DNA of 64,000 bases from Streptomyces cucumeris. Lineage in GTDB: Bacteria; Actinomycetota; Actinomycetes; Streptomycetales; Streptomycetaceae. Positions 45,995 to 55,053 of this stretch are shown piece after piece. The first letter of the stretch is position 1, and each line of letters opens with the position of its first letter. The stretch spans positions 233,891-297,890 of the forward strand of contig NZ_JANCLX010000001.1 in assembly GCF_024295805.1 (NCBI RefSeq), in the 5' to 3' direction. The position numbers were made by a program, and so were the translations under genes. Under the pieces are notes generated by a model. That model was not told the origin of the DNA and did not search any database. It saw only the letters and a list, made by a program, of their open reading frames with translations.

Positions 45995-47437
45995 ATGAAC
46001 GACTTGGACGCCGACGCCGTCGGGGAACTGACCGGCACCTGGGACGAGATCTGGCTCTACGGCGACGCCCGGGAGGACGAGTACGACCGCGCGGTGCTCG
46101 ACTGCGCGGCCCGGCTCGCGGCCGATCCCGGCGGTCCGTCGGCGTATGTCTGGACCCTCGGCCTGGTGATGATGGCGCCGTACGTCAGCGGTCTGCGGGC
46201 CGAGGAGCTGACCGCCCCCGTGCGGGACGCCCTCGCCGCCGCCGACGGCGCCCTGCGCGACCGGCCCTGCGACCACGCCTCGCACCCCTACCGGACGACC
46301 TATGGCGACAGCGCCGAGGACCTCGCCGAGGACCTGCGGCTCACCGCCGACGAGACGGCGGTCTGGGAGCCGTCCGCGCCCCGCGAGGAGTGGCGCTGCC
46401 CGCGTAATGTCGCCGGGTTCGCGCGGATCGCCTCGAACATCGTGGAACCCGGGTCGGCCGGGGACGTCCCGCCCCGGCTGCCGAGGGAGGACCTGCGGAG
46501 GATCAAGGAGCTCTCGGCGCTCCTCGAGGGCTATCCCGAGGGCGGGACCGACGAGGAGGTGGCGGCGGCGGGACGCGATCTGAGCCTCGCCGACGATCCG
46601 CTGGACACCGCCGGGTACGTCCTGCTCGTGCGGGCGGTGAGCTGGCACGCGGTCTCCGGGATGGTCCGCGCCGGGTTCGTCCTCGACGAGCTGATCGACG
46701 GGCTGGAGAAGGCACTCACCGGGTTCGCCGGGGCCGGGTGCGGGCACCGGACGCATCCGGCGCTCTCCGACAGCGGACCGGAGGCCGCCGAACTCGGCGT
46801 CGTCCTCAGCAGCCCCGCCGGACGTGAGGTCTTCGAGCACGGCTGGGGGAACAAGGGGATGGCCGCCCTGCTGTGCCCCGCCTTCATCGCCGGTCACGCC
46901 GAGGAGACGCTGGAGCTGCTGCGGACCGGCCGGGAGCGGCTCTTCGGGCGCCGGGACACCTCCGCCCTGGACGCCGCGTACCTGCGCCCGGACGGACGGC
47001 TGGAGATCGGGCTGATCGTCGAGCGGCTCCAGGACACCTCCCCCCAGCAGCCGCACGGCCTGGACCTCGGACTGTGGGCCGCCCGCCGCCACGCCGGGGC
47101 CACCGACCCGCGGGAGCGCGCCGTACTGCTGCTGACCGCCGGTCAGACGATGCGCACCGCCTACCCGGACCCACCGGTCTCGGTGCTGCGCGACGTCGTA
47201 CCGGCGCTGCGCGCCGCCGTCGCCGCCCGGCCCGAGGGGGAGTGCGCGCACCCCGCCCATCCGGTGCCGGACCGCGGCGGGTTCCTCGACGGACTGCCGC
47301 ATCTGTACGCGCCCGAGGAGCACCCGGCGCCCGAGGGCGCCCTGGACCCGGACGCCTGGACATGCCCGTGGTTCCTGGCCGGCTACGCGCGGGACCGGCT
47401 GACGCCCCTGGAAGGGCTGCTGGACGAGGACGGCTAG
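45995..47437 (+). CDS. Unrecognised protein with three Cys/His motif repeats
   Basis: 480 residues, ATG at 45995. Not recognised. Three copies of CxHxxHP occur at residues 92-98, 249-255 and 417-423. Each is followed 40-45 residues later by CPxxxAGxA: C135, C294 and C457. The chain therefore appears to be three related modules spaced about 160 residues apart, each with two cysteines and two histidines in a fixed pattern. No membrane segment or signal is seen. It lies just after hemE and before hemG-hemQ. Metal or haem binding is a reasonable idea. Its stop shares the CTAG tetranucleotide with the stop of the next, opposite gene. Confidence 0.7.
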   Translation: MNDLDADAVGELTGTWDEIWLYGDAREDEYDRAVLDCAARLAADPGGPSAYVWTLGLVMMAPYVSGLRAEELTAPVRDALAAADGALRDRPCDHASHPYRTTYGDSAEDLAEDLRLTADETAVWEPSAPREEWRCPRNVAGFARIASNIVEPGSAGDVPPRLPREDLRRIKELSALLEGYPEGGTDEEVAAAGRDLSLADDPLDTAGYVLLVRAVSWHAVSGMVRAGFVLDELIDGLEKALTGFAGAGCGHRTHPALSDSGPEAAELGVVLSSPAGREVFEHGWGNKGMAALLCPAFIAGHAEETLELLRTGRERLFGRRDTSALDAAYLRPDGRLEIGLIVERLQDTSPQQPHGLDLGLWAARRHAGATDPRERAVLLLTAGQTMRTAYPDPPVSVLRDVVPALRAAVAARPEGECAHPAHPVPDRGGFLDGLPHLYAPEEHPAPEGALDPDAWTCPWFLAGYARDRLTPLEGLLDEDG

Positions 47438-48822
47438 GCCGACTCCGCCGCCCGTACCTGCGCCGCCGCCTGACGCGCCGCCACCTGCACCGGGTCCCAC
47501 ACCGGTGAGAACGGCGGTGCGTAGCCCAGGTCCAGTGCGGCCACCTGGGCCACCGTCATCCCGGCGGTGAGCGCCACCGCCGCGATGTCCACGCGTTTGC
47601 CCGCGCCCTCGCGCCCCACGATCTGCGTGCCCAGCAGCCGTCCCGTACGGCGCTCGGCGAGCATCTTCACGGTCATGGGGCGGGCGCCGGGGTAGTACCC
47701 GGCCCGGCTGGTCGACTCGGTGGTGACGGTCACGAACCGCAGCCCCACGGCCGCCGCCTCGGTCTCCAGCAGCCCGGTGCGGGCGATCTCCAGATCGCAG
47801 ACCTTGCTGACGGCCGTGCCCACGACCCCGGGGAAGGTGGCGTAACCGCCGCCCACATTGGTGCCGATGACCTGGCCCTGCTTATTGGCATGGGTGCCCA
47901 GCGGGATGTGCCGGGTGCGGCCGGAGACCAGGTGGGGCACCTCCACGCAGTCGCCGCCCGCCCAGATGTGCTCCTGGCCGCGGACCCGCATCGCCAGATC
48001 GGTCAGCAGCCCGCCGGACTCGCCCAGCGGCAGCCCCGCCGCACGGGCGAGTGCGGTCTCGGGGGTCACCCCGAGCCCCAGCACCACCAGTTCGGCCGGA
48101 TACTCACCGGCCGTGGTGGCCACGCCCCGCACCCGGCCGTCCTCACCGGTCATCACCTCGGTGACCTCGGCGCCGGTGACCGTGTCGATGCCCATCCCGG
48201 TCATCGCCTCGCGCACCAGCCGCCCCATGTCGGGGTCGAGCGTGGCCATCGGCTGCTCGCCCCGCTCCAGCACGGTCACCCGGCAGCCGCGCCGCACCAG
48301 GGCCTCGGCCATCTCCACCCCGATGTACCCCGCGCCGACCACCACCGCGCGCTCGACGCGGGTGCCCTCCAGGGTGTCCAGCAGCGCCCGGCCGTCGTCC
48401 AGGGTCTGCACACCGTGTACCCCGGGCGCGTCGATCCCCGGCATGGCCGGGCGGCGCGGCCGGGCGCCGGTGGCGATCACCAGGTCGTCGTAGTCGTACC
48501 AGCGCCCGCCGACCTCCGGCCGCTCGAGGTCACGGACCAGGACCCGCTGTCCGGCCGGATCGATCTCGATCGCCTCGGTGCGGGTCCGGACGTCGATACC
48601 GCGGCCGCGGTGGGTCTCGGGGGTACGGGCGACCAGGGAGTCGGGGCCGTCCACGTCACCGCCGACCCAGTAGGGGATGCCACAGGCCGAGTACGAGGTG
48701 AAGTGGCCGCGCTCGAAGGCCAGGATCTCCAGCTCGCCCCGGCCGCTGAGTCTGCGTGCCTGGGACGCGGCGGACATCCCCGCCGCGTCGCCCCCGATGA
48801 CCACCATCCGCCGCGCCGCCAT
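47434..48822 (-). CDS. FAD-dependent pyridine nucleotide-disulfide oxidoreductase (CoA-disulfide reductase/NADH oxidase-like)
   Basis: 462 residues from the ATG at 48822, with GGAGGGGG nine bases upstream. N-terminal FAD motif VVIGGDAAGMSAAS, NAD motif VVVGAGYIGVEMAEAL, and a C-terminal dimerisation domain. The single redox cysteine sits in YSACGIPYWVGG, as in CoA-disulfide reductases and NADH oxidases, not in a CxxxxC pair. Probable activity is thiol-disulfide or peroxide reduction with NAD(P)H in the cytosol. No rhodanese domain is attached. It is divergent from hemG (115 nt), which may reflect common control. Confidence 0.87.
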   Translation of the reverse strand: MAARRMVVIGGDAAGMSAASQARRLSGRGELEILAFERGHFTSYSACGIPYWVGGDVDGPDSLVARTPETHRGRGIDVRTRTEAIEIDPAGQRVLVRDLERPEVGGRWYDYDDLVIATGARPRRPAMPGIDAPGVHGVQTLDDGRALLDTLEGTRVERAVVVGAGYIGVEMAEALVRRGCRVTVLERGEQPMATLDPDMGRLVREAMTGMGIDTVTGAEVTEVMTGEDGRVRGVATTAGEYPAELVVLGLGVTPETALARAAGLPLGESGGLLTDLAMRVRGQEHIWAGGDCVEVPHLVSGRTRHIPLGTHANKQGQVIGTNVGGGYATFPGVVGTAVSKVCDLEIARTGLLETEAAAVGLRFVTVTTESTSRAGYYPGARPMTVKMLAERRTGRLLGTQIVGREGAGKRVDIAAVALTAGMTVAQVAALDLGYAPPFSPVWDPVQVAARQAAAQVRAAESA

Positions 48823-48936
48823 GGCCCGTGCCCCCTCCGCCGCCGTATGTCGTGGACCCTGCCGGGCCCACGCTACGGGCGCGACGGGCCACCCGGCCCG
48901 CGCGGCACGGGGAGTGGGGTCTGAGACAGTGGGGAC

Positions 48937-50397
48937 ATGAACGCGAGCAGCACCCCCGGGGCGGGGCGTACCGGTCATGTGGTCGTCATCGGTGGCGGGA
49001 TCTCGGGGCTGGCGGCGGCCCACCGGCTGCTGGAGGCCGGGGCGCGGGTGACCGTCCTGGAGGCGACGGAGCGACTGGGCGGCAAGCTGCGCGCGGGGGA
49101 GATCGAGGGCGTTCCGGTGGACCTCGGCGCCGAGTCGATGCTCGCCCGGCGCCCGGAGGCGGTGGACCTGGCGCGCGCGGTCGGCATCGGTGAGCGCCTC
49201 CAGCCCCCGGCGACGGCGAACGCCTCCCTGTGGACGCGCGGCGAACTGCGGCCGCTGCCCAAGGGACATCTGATGGGCGTGCCCGGGGAGCTCGGCCCGC
49301 TGGCCGATTCGGGGGTGATCTCGCGGGAGGGGCTCGCGCGGATCGCCCAGGAGGAGACGCTGCCTCCCACGGAGGTCGGCGAGGACGTGGCGCTCGGTGA
49401 GTTCATCGCGGCACGGCTCGGCCGGGAGGTCGTCGACCGGCTCGTCGAGCCGCTGCTCGGCGGGGTGTACGCGGGCGATGTCTACCGCACCTCGATGCGC
49501 GCGTCGGTGCCCACCCTGTTCGAGGTGGCGCGCTCCGGGCGCCCGCTGACCGAAGGGGTGCGGGAGCTGGTCGGGCGGGCCGCGCGGCGCCAGGACGGCC
49601 CGGTCTTCATGGGGATCGACGGCGGCGTCGGACGGCTGCCGCTCGCGGTCGCCGACGCGGTGCGCGCCCGGGGCGGCGAGATCCGCACCCACACCCCCGT
49701 ACGGGAGCTGCGGCGGACCGCCGACGGCTGGACCGTCGCCACCGACGGCGGCGCGCTCCTGGCCGAGGCGGTGGTGCTGGCCGCTCCCGCGCCCGCCGCC
49801 GCGCGGCTGCTCGCCGCCGACTCCCCGGCCGCCTCGGCCGAGCTGGCCACCGTCGACTACGCCTCCATGGCACTGATCACCATGGCCTTCCGCCGCGCGG
49901 ACGTGGACGCGGTCGCCCGGGGCAGCGGCTTCCTGGTGCCGCCGGTCGACCGCCACAGGATCAAGGCGGCCACCTTCTCCAGCCGCAAATGGGGCTGGCT
50001 GCGGGAGGCGGACTCCGGACTGTTCGTGCTGCGTACCTCGATCGGGCGGTTCGAGGACGAGGACGACCTGAGCCGCGACGACGTCGATCTGGTAGGGATG
50101 TCGCTCACCGATCTGGGCGAGGCGGTCGGCCTCACCGCCCGTCCGGTCGCCACCCGGGTCGACCGCTGGGACGGCGGACTTCCGCAGTACCCGGTGGGCC
50201 ATCTGGACCGGGTCGCGCGTATCCGCGCGGAGGTCGCCAAGCTGCCGGGGCTGCGGGTGTGCGGCGCGGTCTACGACGGTGTCGGCATCCCCGCGTGCGT
50301 CGCCAGCGCCCGCCGGGCCGCCGATGAGGTGCTGGAGCACACCGGGGCCACCCTGGGGCCGGACGCCGGAGGCCGGGGGCGAGAATGGGGAGCATGA
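48937..50397 (+). CDS. hemG: Protoporphyrinogen/coproporphyrinogen oxidase HemG (HemY/CgoX type)
   Basis: 486 residues, ATG at 48937. FAD-binding [21 protein letters not shown] followed by [13 protein letters not shown], typical of HemY-type oxidases. The active form oxidises coproporphyrinogen III to coproporphyrin III with oxygen in Gram-positive organisms, before HemH and HemQ act. Bears the name hemG in many genomes but cgoX is the modern name for this activity. It overlaps hemQ by 4 nt, which links translation of the two enzymes. Confidence 0.94.
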   Translation: MNASSTPGAGRTGHVVVIGGGISGLAAAHRLLEAGARVTVLEATERLGGKLRAGEIEGVPVDLGAESMLARRPEAVDLARAVGIGERLQPPATANASLWTRGELRPLPKGHLMGVPGELGPLADSGVISREGLARIAQEETLPPTEVGEDVALGEFIAARLGREVVDRLVEPLLGGVYAGDVYRTSMRASVPTLFEVARSGRPLTEGVRELVGRAARRQDGPVFMGIDGGVGRLPLAVADAVRARGGEIRTHTPVRELRRTADGWTVATDGGALLAEAVVLAAPAPAAARLLAADSPAASAELATVDYASMALITMAFRRADVDAVARGSGFLVPPVDRHRIKAATFSSRKWGWLREADSGLFVLRTSIGRFEDEDDLSRDDVDLVGMSLTDLGEAVGLTARPVATRVDRWDGGLPQYPVGHLDRVARIRAEVAKLPGLRVCGAVYDGVGIPACVASARRAADEVLEHTGATLGPDAGGRGREWGA

Positions 50398-51110
50398 CTG
50401 CTGCTCCTGACAAGACTCCCCACGCCGGCAAGAAGGCCAAGGACCTCAACGAGGTCATCCGCTACACCCTGTGGTCGGTGTTCCGGCTGCGCGATGTGCT
50501 GCCGGAGGACCGCACCGGCTACGCCGACGAGGTCGAGGAGCTCTTCGCCCAGCTCGCCGCCAAGGACGTCACCGTGCGCGGCACCTACGACGTCTCCGGG
50601 CTGCGCGCCGACGCGGACGTCATGATCTGGTGGCACTCGGAGACCTCCGACGCCCTCCAGGAGGCGTACAACCTCTTCCGTCGCACCCGGCTCGGGCGGG
50701 CCCTGGAGCCGGTCTGGTCGAACATGGCGCTGCACCGCCCCGCGGAGTTCAACAAGTCGCACATCCCCGCCTTCCTCGCGGACGAGCAGGCGCGTGACTA
50801 CGTCAGCGTCTACCCCTTCGTGCGCTCCTACGACTGGTACCTGCTGCCCGACGAGGACCGCCGCCGGATGCTCGCCGACCACGGCAAGATGGCCCGCGGC
50901 TACCCCGACGTGCGCGCCAACACCGTCGCCTCCTTCTCGCTCGGCGACTACGAGTGGATCCTCGCCTTCGAGGCGGACGAACTGCACCGGATCGTCGACC
51001 TCATGCGTCATCTGCGCGCCTCCGAGGCGCGCCGCCATGTGCGCGAGGAGGTGCCGTTCTACACCGGACGGCGCAAGGAGGTCTCCGAGCTGGTCGCCGG
51101 GCTCGCCTGA
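50394..51110 (+). CDS. hemQ: Coproheme decarboxylase HemQ (ChdC)
   Basis: 238 residues, ATG at 50394 overlapping the hemG stop; GGGGAG in hemG's last codons serves as ribosome site. The chlorite-dismutase-like fold is shown by [32 protein letters not shown], the [13 protein letters not shown] segment and [28 protein letters not shown]. It converts coproheme to haem b using peroxide. The active-site Tyr should lie in the [12 protein letters not shown] segment. It closes the hemG-hemQ operon. Confidence 0.95.
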   Translation: MTAAPDKTPHAGKKAKDLNEVIRYTLWSVFRLRDVLPEDRTGYADEVEELFAQLAAKDVTVRGTYDVSGLRADADVMIWWHSETSDALQEAYNLFRRTRLGRALEPVWSNMALHRPAEFNKSHIPAFLADEQARDYVSVYPFVRSYDWYLLPDEDRRRMLADHGKMARGYPDVRANTVASFSLGDYEWILAFEADELHRIVDLMRHLRASEARRHVREEVPFYTGRRKEVSELVAGLA

Positions 51111-51148
51111 CGGGACTCCACCACCGCCGCGCCCGGGGCGTCAGTCCC

Positions 51149-52948
51149 TCACGGGGTCCCGGGCAGTGCGGCGGGCTGCTTGCCGGAGTCGGGCAGCGGG
51201 GCGGGTTCCGGCTGCGGGTCCGGCTGTGCGCGGCCCGCGCAGTCGGCGCTCCGGCCGGGGACCTTCCCGGTCAGCAGATAGGTGTCGACATGGCGGTTGA
51301 CGCAGTCGTTGGGCCCGCCCCACAGCCCGTGCGTCCCCGCGTTCCGCTCGGTCACCAGGGAGGAGCCGGGCAGCCGCCGCCACAGCTCCTTCGCCCCCGC
51401 GTAGGGCGTGGCCGCGTCGCGTTCGGCCGCCAGCAGCAGGACCGGTGGCAGGGCACCGCGGCCCCGCCCGGTGGAGGTTCCAGCACCGACGTCGACGGGG
51501 CGCTGGTGCTTCAGCGGCCAGAACGCGCACGGCAGGTTCATCGCGACGTTGTCCCACGTCTCGAAGGGCGCCCGGCGGGCCAGCGCGGTGTTGTCCCGGT
51601 CCCAGGTGGCCCAGGTGCGCGGCCAGGGCGCGTCATTGCACTCCACCGCCGTGTAGACGGCGGTGCCGTTCTCGTCCTCGGCCGCCGTGGCGGGGTCCGG
51701 CGCGGCCAGGGCGGTCAGCGGGGCGGGGTCGCCGCGCAGATAGGCGGCCAGCGCCCGGGCGCTCGGGTCCCAGTAGGCGTCGTTGTAACCGGTCCGCAGG
51801 AACGCGTTCTGGAGCTGTGCGGTGCCCACCGTCCCCGCGGGTTCCCGCGTCAGCCGCGCCCGCGCCTTCTCGTACGAGGCGAGCACCCGCGCCGCGGTGC
51901 CGCCGAGGTGGTAGACGGCGTCATGGCGGGCCACCCAGGTGCGCCAGTCCCGCCACCGGCGCTCGAAGGCGAGTGACTGCTCCAGGTTGTTGCGGTACCA
52001 GATCTGCCAGGGGTCGGGGTTGACCACGCTGTCGAAGACCATCCGCCGCACATGGCCGGGGAAGAGCGTGGCGTACACCGCGCCGTAGTACGTGCCGTAC
52101 GAGGCGCCCATGAAGGTCAGCCGCCGCTCGCCGAGCGCGGCGCGCAGTACGTCGAGGTCCCGGGCGTTGTTGAGGGTGGTGTAGTGCGCGAGCGCGGATC
52201 CCGCGCGGCGGGCGCAGCCGCGCGCGTACGCCTGCGCCCGGGTCACCAGGCGCCGTTTGAACGCCGCCGACGGATGAGGCGGTGAGCTGGTCGGCGCCTT
52301 GGCGTACGCGGCGGGCGACTGGCAGGACAGCGGTGCGGAGCGGCCGACCCCCCGGGGCGCATAGCCGACGAAGTCGTACACCGCCGCCACCCGCCGGAAC
52401 CGCTCCTCGGTCGCGTACGAGGGGAACGCCATCCCGGTGGCGCCGGGTCCGCCCGGGTTGTAGACCAGCGCCCCCTGGCGGCGGGCCGCGGGGCCGGTGG
52501 CGCGCACCCGGCTGACGGTGAGCGAGATCTGCGGGCCGTCGGGCCGGGCGTAGTCCAGCGGGACGGAGACCGTGCCGCAGGCGATGGGGGCGGTCAGCCC
52601 CTCGGCGAGGGGGCAGCGGCCGAAGTCGATTCCGCGGGTGGTGGCCCGCCGGGCGGCGAGCGCGAGCCCCCGGGCCTCGGCGGAGCGGCCGGCGGGAGCC
52701 GCCGCGGCCGGAGCGGGGGAGGCGGGGGACGCGGACCAGGCGGGCGCGGCCGTGGCCCCGGCGGTCCCGGCGGCTCGGGCCCGGCCGTCGACGGCGCCGG
52801 TGGCGGCCGCCCCGGCCGCCCCGGTCGCCGCGGGGGAGGCGGCGGACGCGGCCAGCGGACGCCCGGTGGCCGGGGTCGCGAGCAGTGTGGTCATCCCCAG
52901 TGACAGGGACAGCGGTCCGAGGATGCCGTACAGCGCTGCTGCTCTCAC
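51149..52948 (-). CDS. Secreted alpha/beta hydrolase of the tripeptidyl aminopeptidase family
   Basis: 599 residues from the GTG at 52948, preferred because an AAAGGGATGG site precedes it; an ATG at 52999 would add 17 residues and has no ribosome site. The signal peptide is followed by a long Ala/Gly/Pro-rich linker (about 100 residues), then the hydrolase fold. The nucleophile elbow is GASYG in MGASYGTYYGAVYATLFP. The C-terminal TAP-like domain contains VLLLAAERDAATPY and AGTHGLWGG, giving the Asp and His of the triad. It should remove N-terminal tripeptides from proteins outside the cell. It converges on hemQ (39 nt). Confidence 0.85.
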   Translation of the reverse strand: MRAAALYGILGPLSLSLGMTTLLATPATGRPLAASAASPAATGAAGAAATGAVDGRARAAGTAGATAAPAWSASPASPAPAAAAPAGRSAEARGLALAARRATTRGIDFGRCPLAEGLTAPIACGTVSVPLDYARPDGPQISLTVSRVRATGPAARRQGALVYNPGGPGATGMAFPSYATEERFRRVAAVYDFVGYAPRGVGRSAPLSCQSPAAYAKAPTSSPPHPSAAFKRRLVTRAQAYARGCARRAGSALAHYTTLNNARDLDVLRAALGERRLTFMGASYGTYYGAVYATLFPGHVRRMVFDSVVNPDPWQIWYRNNLEQSLAFERRWRDWRTWVARHDAVYHLGGTAARVLASYEKARARLTREPAGTVGTAQLQNAFLRTGYNDAYWDPSARALAAYLRGDPAPLTALAAPDPATAAEDENGTAVYTAVECNDAPWPRTWATWDRDNTALARRAPFETWDNVAMNLPCAFWPLKHQRPVDVGAGTSTGRGRGALPPVLLLAAERDAATPYAGAKELWRRLPGSSLVTERNAGTHGLWGGPNDCVNRHVDTYLLTGKVPGRSADCAGRAQPDPQPEPAPLPDSGKQPAALPGTP

Positions 52949-53048
52949 AAGCCATCCCTTTCCGCGGTGCGCGGTGCTGCGTGACGCGATAAAAGGCATG
53001 TTTCGTCCGGTTGTTGGCTGTGTAAAGCACCGCGTGGCGGTGTCGGGG

Positions 53049-53855
53049 TCATTGACCCCAATGCGCCTTCAGCGCCGCGCGCAGCGCGGGATCGGAGAGC
53101 GCGGCGGTGCCGTGGACCGCGACCGCGGTGAGCAGCTCGCCGTCGTCACCGCCCGGATCGGCCGCCGCTCCGCCGCCCCGTGCCGCGGCCCGGCGCGGCG
53201 GGACGTCGATCCGGCCCAGCAACTGCTGTCCGGCCGGGGACGCCCAGCGCGAGTAGGGGTGCGCCTCCACCCGGGCGATCACCAGACAGGCCGCGGTGAG
53301 GAGCAGCGGCAGGATGAACCAGGCCGCCACCGGTCCGTGCCCCGGCGCGGGCGGCACCAGCAGCAGCGCGCCCGCGGCCGACAGCAGCACCAGCACACAT
53401 GCCGCCCCGACCTGCCGCACCGCGGCGGCCACATCGGTCCGCGCGGCGGCGGAGACCGCGAGCCCCGCGTCCACCAGCCGGTCGGCCAGGGCCCGCACCG
53501 GTTCGGCGGCGGCGAGCGCGGTCCGGACGGCCGGTACGGGCGACTGGCCCTCGGGGCCTATCGCGGAGATCACCGAACGTTCGAGCTCGTCGCGGCCCTC
53601 GGGGTCCACCACCGTGACCCAGCCGGTGTGCGCGAGCAGCAGACGGCGCTCGCGGTACATCGCCACCAGCGCGAGATCGCCGACCCGGCGCGGGCCGCCC
53701 GCCAGGAAGGCCGTCTCGTACAGGTCCAGCGCCGCCCTGCCCACCGCCGGATCGGGATCCAGGGGGTGGGCGGCGGCGACCGCTGCCCGGCACAGCCGGA
53801 CGCAGCTGATCACCGCGGCACCCCAGGCGACGAGCAGGAACGGGACCCACAACAT
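53049..53855 (-). CDS. TIGR04222-type membrane protein without cysteine tail
   Basis: 268 residues, ATG at 53855. It shares the family core with the next gene upstream: ETAFLAGGPRRVGDLALVAMYRERRLLL resembles EAAFLAGGPGRVADTVISAMHNDGRLAV there. Membrane segments: one at the N-terminus and a pair near residues 150-195. The C-terminus is charged and lacks the Cys-rich tail. Third gene of the DUF692 operon, separated by 113 nt that contain an imperfect hairpin (53909-53959). Function unknown. Confidence 0.75.
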   Translation of the reverse strand: MLWVPFLLVAWGAAVISCVRLCRAAVAAAHPLDPDPAVGRAALDLYETAFLAGGPRRVGDLALVAMYRERRLLLAHTGWVTVVDPEGRDELERSVISAIGPEGQSPVPAVRTALAAAEPVRALADRLVDAGLAVSAAARTDVAAAVRQVGAACVLVLLSAAGALLLVPPAPGHGPVAAWFILPLLLTAACLVIARVEAHPYSRWASPAGQQLLGRIDVPPRRAAARGGGAAADPGGDDGELLTAVAVHGTAALSDPALRAALKAHWGQ

Positions 53856-53908
53856 GGCCGAGTTCTACTGGACCGGGCCCCGGCGCGCCACAGTTTTCAC
53901 GATGTGGA

Positions 53909-53959
53909 ACGGCACGGGCGGTTCACGCACCCCCGACGGGAGCGTCCGCGCCGTGCCGT
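53909..53959 (-). terminator. Imperfect hairpin between the two TIGR04222 genes
   Basis: ACGGCACGG (53909-53917) pairs with CCGTGCCGT (53951-53959), and partial pairing continues inside. It sits in the intergenic gap. It may cut expression of the downstream gene or stabilise the upstream message. Confidence 0.4.
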
Positions 53960-53968
53960 CCCGGAGGC

Positions 53969-54124
53969 TCAGCCGCCGCAGCCCCCGCCGCCACCGCAGC
54001 TCGAACCACCCCCGCAGCTCGATCCGCCGCCGCATGAGGAGCCACCCCCGCAGGAGGACCCGCCCCCGCAGGAGGAGGCGCTGCCGCAGGAGGAGCCGCC
54101 GCCCCCACCGTCTCCGCCGCACCA
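53969..54124 (-). repeat. Cys/Gly/Ser tandem repeats coding the C-terminal tail
   Basis: About five 18-nt units coding SSCGGG-type hexapeptides, plus flanking glycine-rich sequence. Repeats are GC-rich and differ at third positions, so the duplication is not recent. Confidence 0.8.
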
Positions 54125-55048
54125 CCCACCGTCGGAGGAGTCCCCCACGGAGATGCTGACGTCCCCGCCGAAGCCGCCCGACGCGGCGGCCGAGGCCGCG
54201 CCCGCCTCCAGGAGCTGGTCCCGCAGTGCCTCGTCCGCGGTCAGCGCCACCGCGCCGCCCAGGGCGACGGCCACCGCCACGCCGGTCACGGCCTGGGCGC
54301 CGTACGGGTCGTGGTGATGGCCCGGTCCGTGGCCCCCCGGCCCGGACGGGCCCGGACGGTCGTCCGGCACCGTGGCGGGCGGAGGAGCGGCCGAGGCACG
54401 GTGCTCCGCCGCCGAGGTGTACGTCCGCAGCGCCCGCTTCCCGGCCCCGGTCACCCGGTGCCGGCCCGCGGTCGCGCAGGCCGCGCCGGTGACGAAGCCG
54501 AGGAACAGCGCGGGGAGGACCGCGACGATGAACGGCAGTTCGGCCCGGCTGTCGCCGTCCTGGGCGACCGTGACCCAGATGCCTACGAACACCCCCGCCC
54601 AGGAGGCCACGATCTGCGTGATCGCCCAGCGCCGCCAGAAGCGGATCCGCTCGGGCCGCGCCATCAGCCCCCGGCGCGCCAGCCCGTCGCCGATCGCCTG
54701 CACCTCCAGACTGCGCATCAGCTTCCGGCGCAGCAGGGCCAGTCCGCCGTGCGGAGCCTGGGCGCAGTGCCTGAGCAGTGCGTTCTCCACGGGGTGGCGC
54801 CCGACCGGCTGCCGCACCGAGACCACGCCGGGGCCGCCGACCGCGAGCCGTCCGTCGTTGTGCATCGCGCTGATCACGGTGTCGGCCACCCGGCCGGGCC
54901 CGCCCGCCAGGAAGGCCGCCTCCAGGGCGTCGTGCGCCTCGGGGGCCGCCGTGGCCCCGCCCGCGGTACGGGACCTGACGGTGCCCGTGATGAGGGTCGC
55001 GATGGAGGCGGCAGCCGCCAGGTAGACCAGGACCACTGTCGTCATCAT
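53969..55048 (-). CDS. TIGR04222 membrane protein with Cys-Gly-Ser repeat tail
   Basis: 359 residues from the ATG at 55048, chosen because GGAAGG lies eight bases before it; a GTG at 55057 overlaps the preceding stop and is possible. A membrane segment at residues 4-20 is followed by the TIGR04222 core, a membrane pair near residues 150-195, and a His/Gly/Pro-rich stretch (GGHGPGHHHDP). The last 50 residues carry eight cysteines; after the first, they sit in (SSCGGG)-like repeats. The upstream gene encodes an MNIO-family enzyme, and such enzymes oxidise cysteines in peptide substrates, so this tail is a plausible target. No direct proof. Confidence 0.75.
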   Translation of the reverse strand: MMTTVVLVYLAAAASIATLITGTVRSRTAGGATAAPEAHDALEAAFLAGGPGRVADTVISAMHNDGRLAVGGPGVVSVRQPVGRHPVENALLRHCAQAPHGGLALLRRKLMRSLEVQAIGDGLARRGLMARPERIRFWRRWAITQIVASWAGVFVGIWVTVAQDGDSRAELPFIVAVLPALFLGFVTGAACATAGRHRVTGAGKRALRTYTSAAEHRASAAPPPATVPDDRPGPSGPGGHGPGHHHDPYGAQAVTGVAVAVALGGAVALTADEALRDQLLEAGAASAAASGGFGGDVSISVGDSSDGGWCGGDGGGGGSSCGSASSCGGGSSCGGGSSCGGGSSCGGGSSCGGGGGCGG

Positions 55049-55053
55049 GTCCG

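Noticed and set aside
48823..50340. N-terminal extension of the flavin oxidoreductase frame over hemG
   Set aside because: The extension runs antisense to hemG; the ATG at 48822 has a good ribosome site and the Rossmann strand begins right after it.
53969..54124. Proline/glutamate-rich repeat protein on the plus strand
   Set aside because: This is the reverse-frame reading of the Cys-Gly-Ser tail; the minus-strand gene has the family core and operon context.
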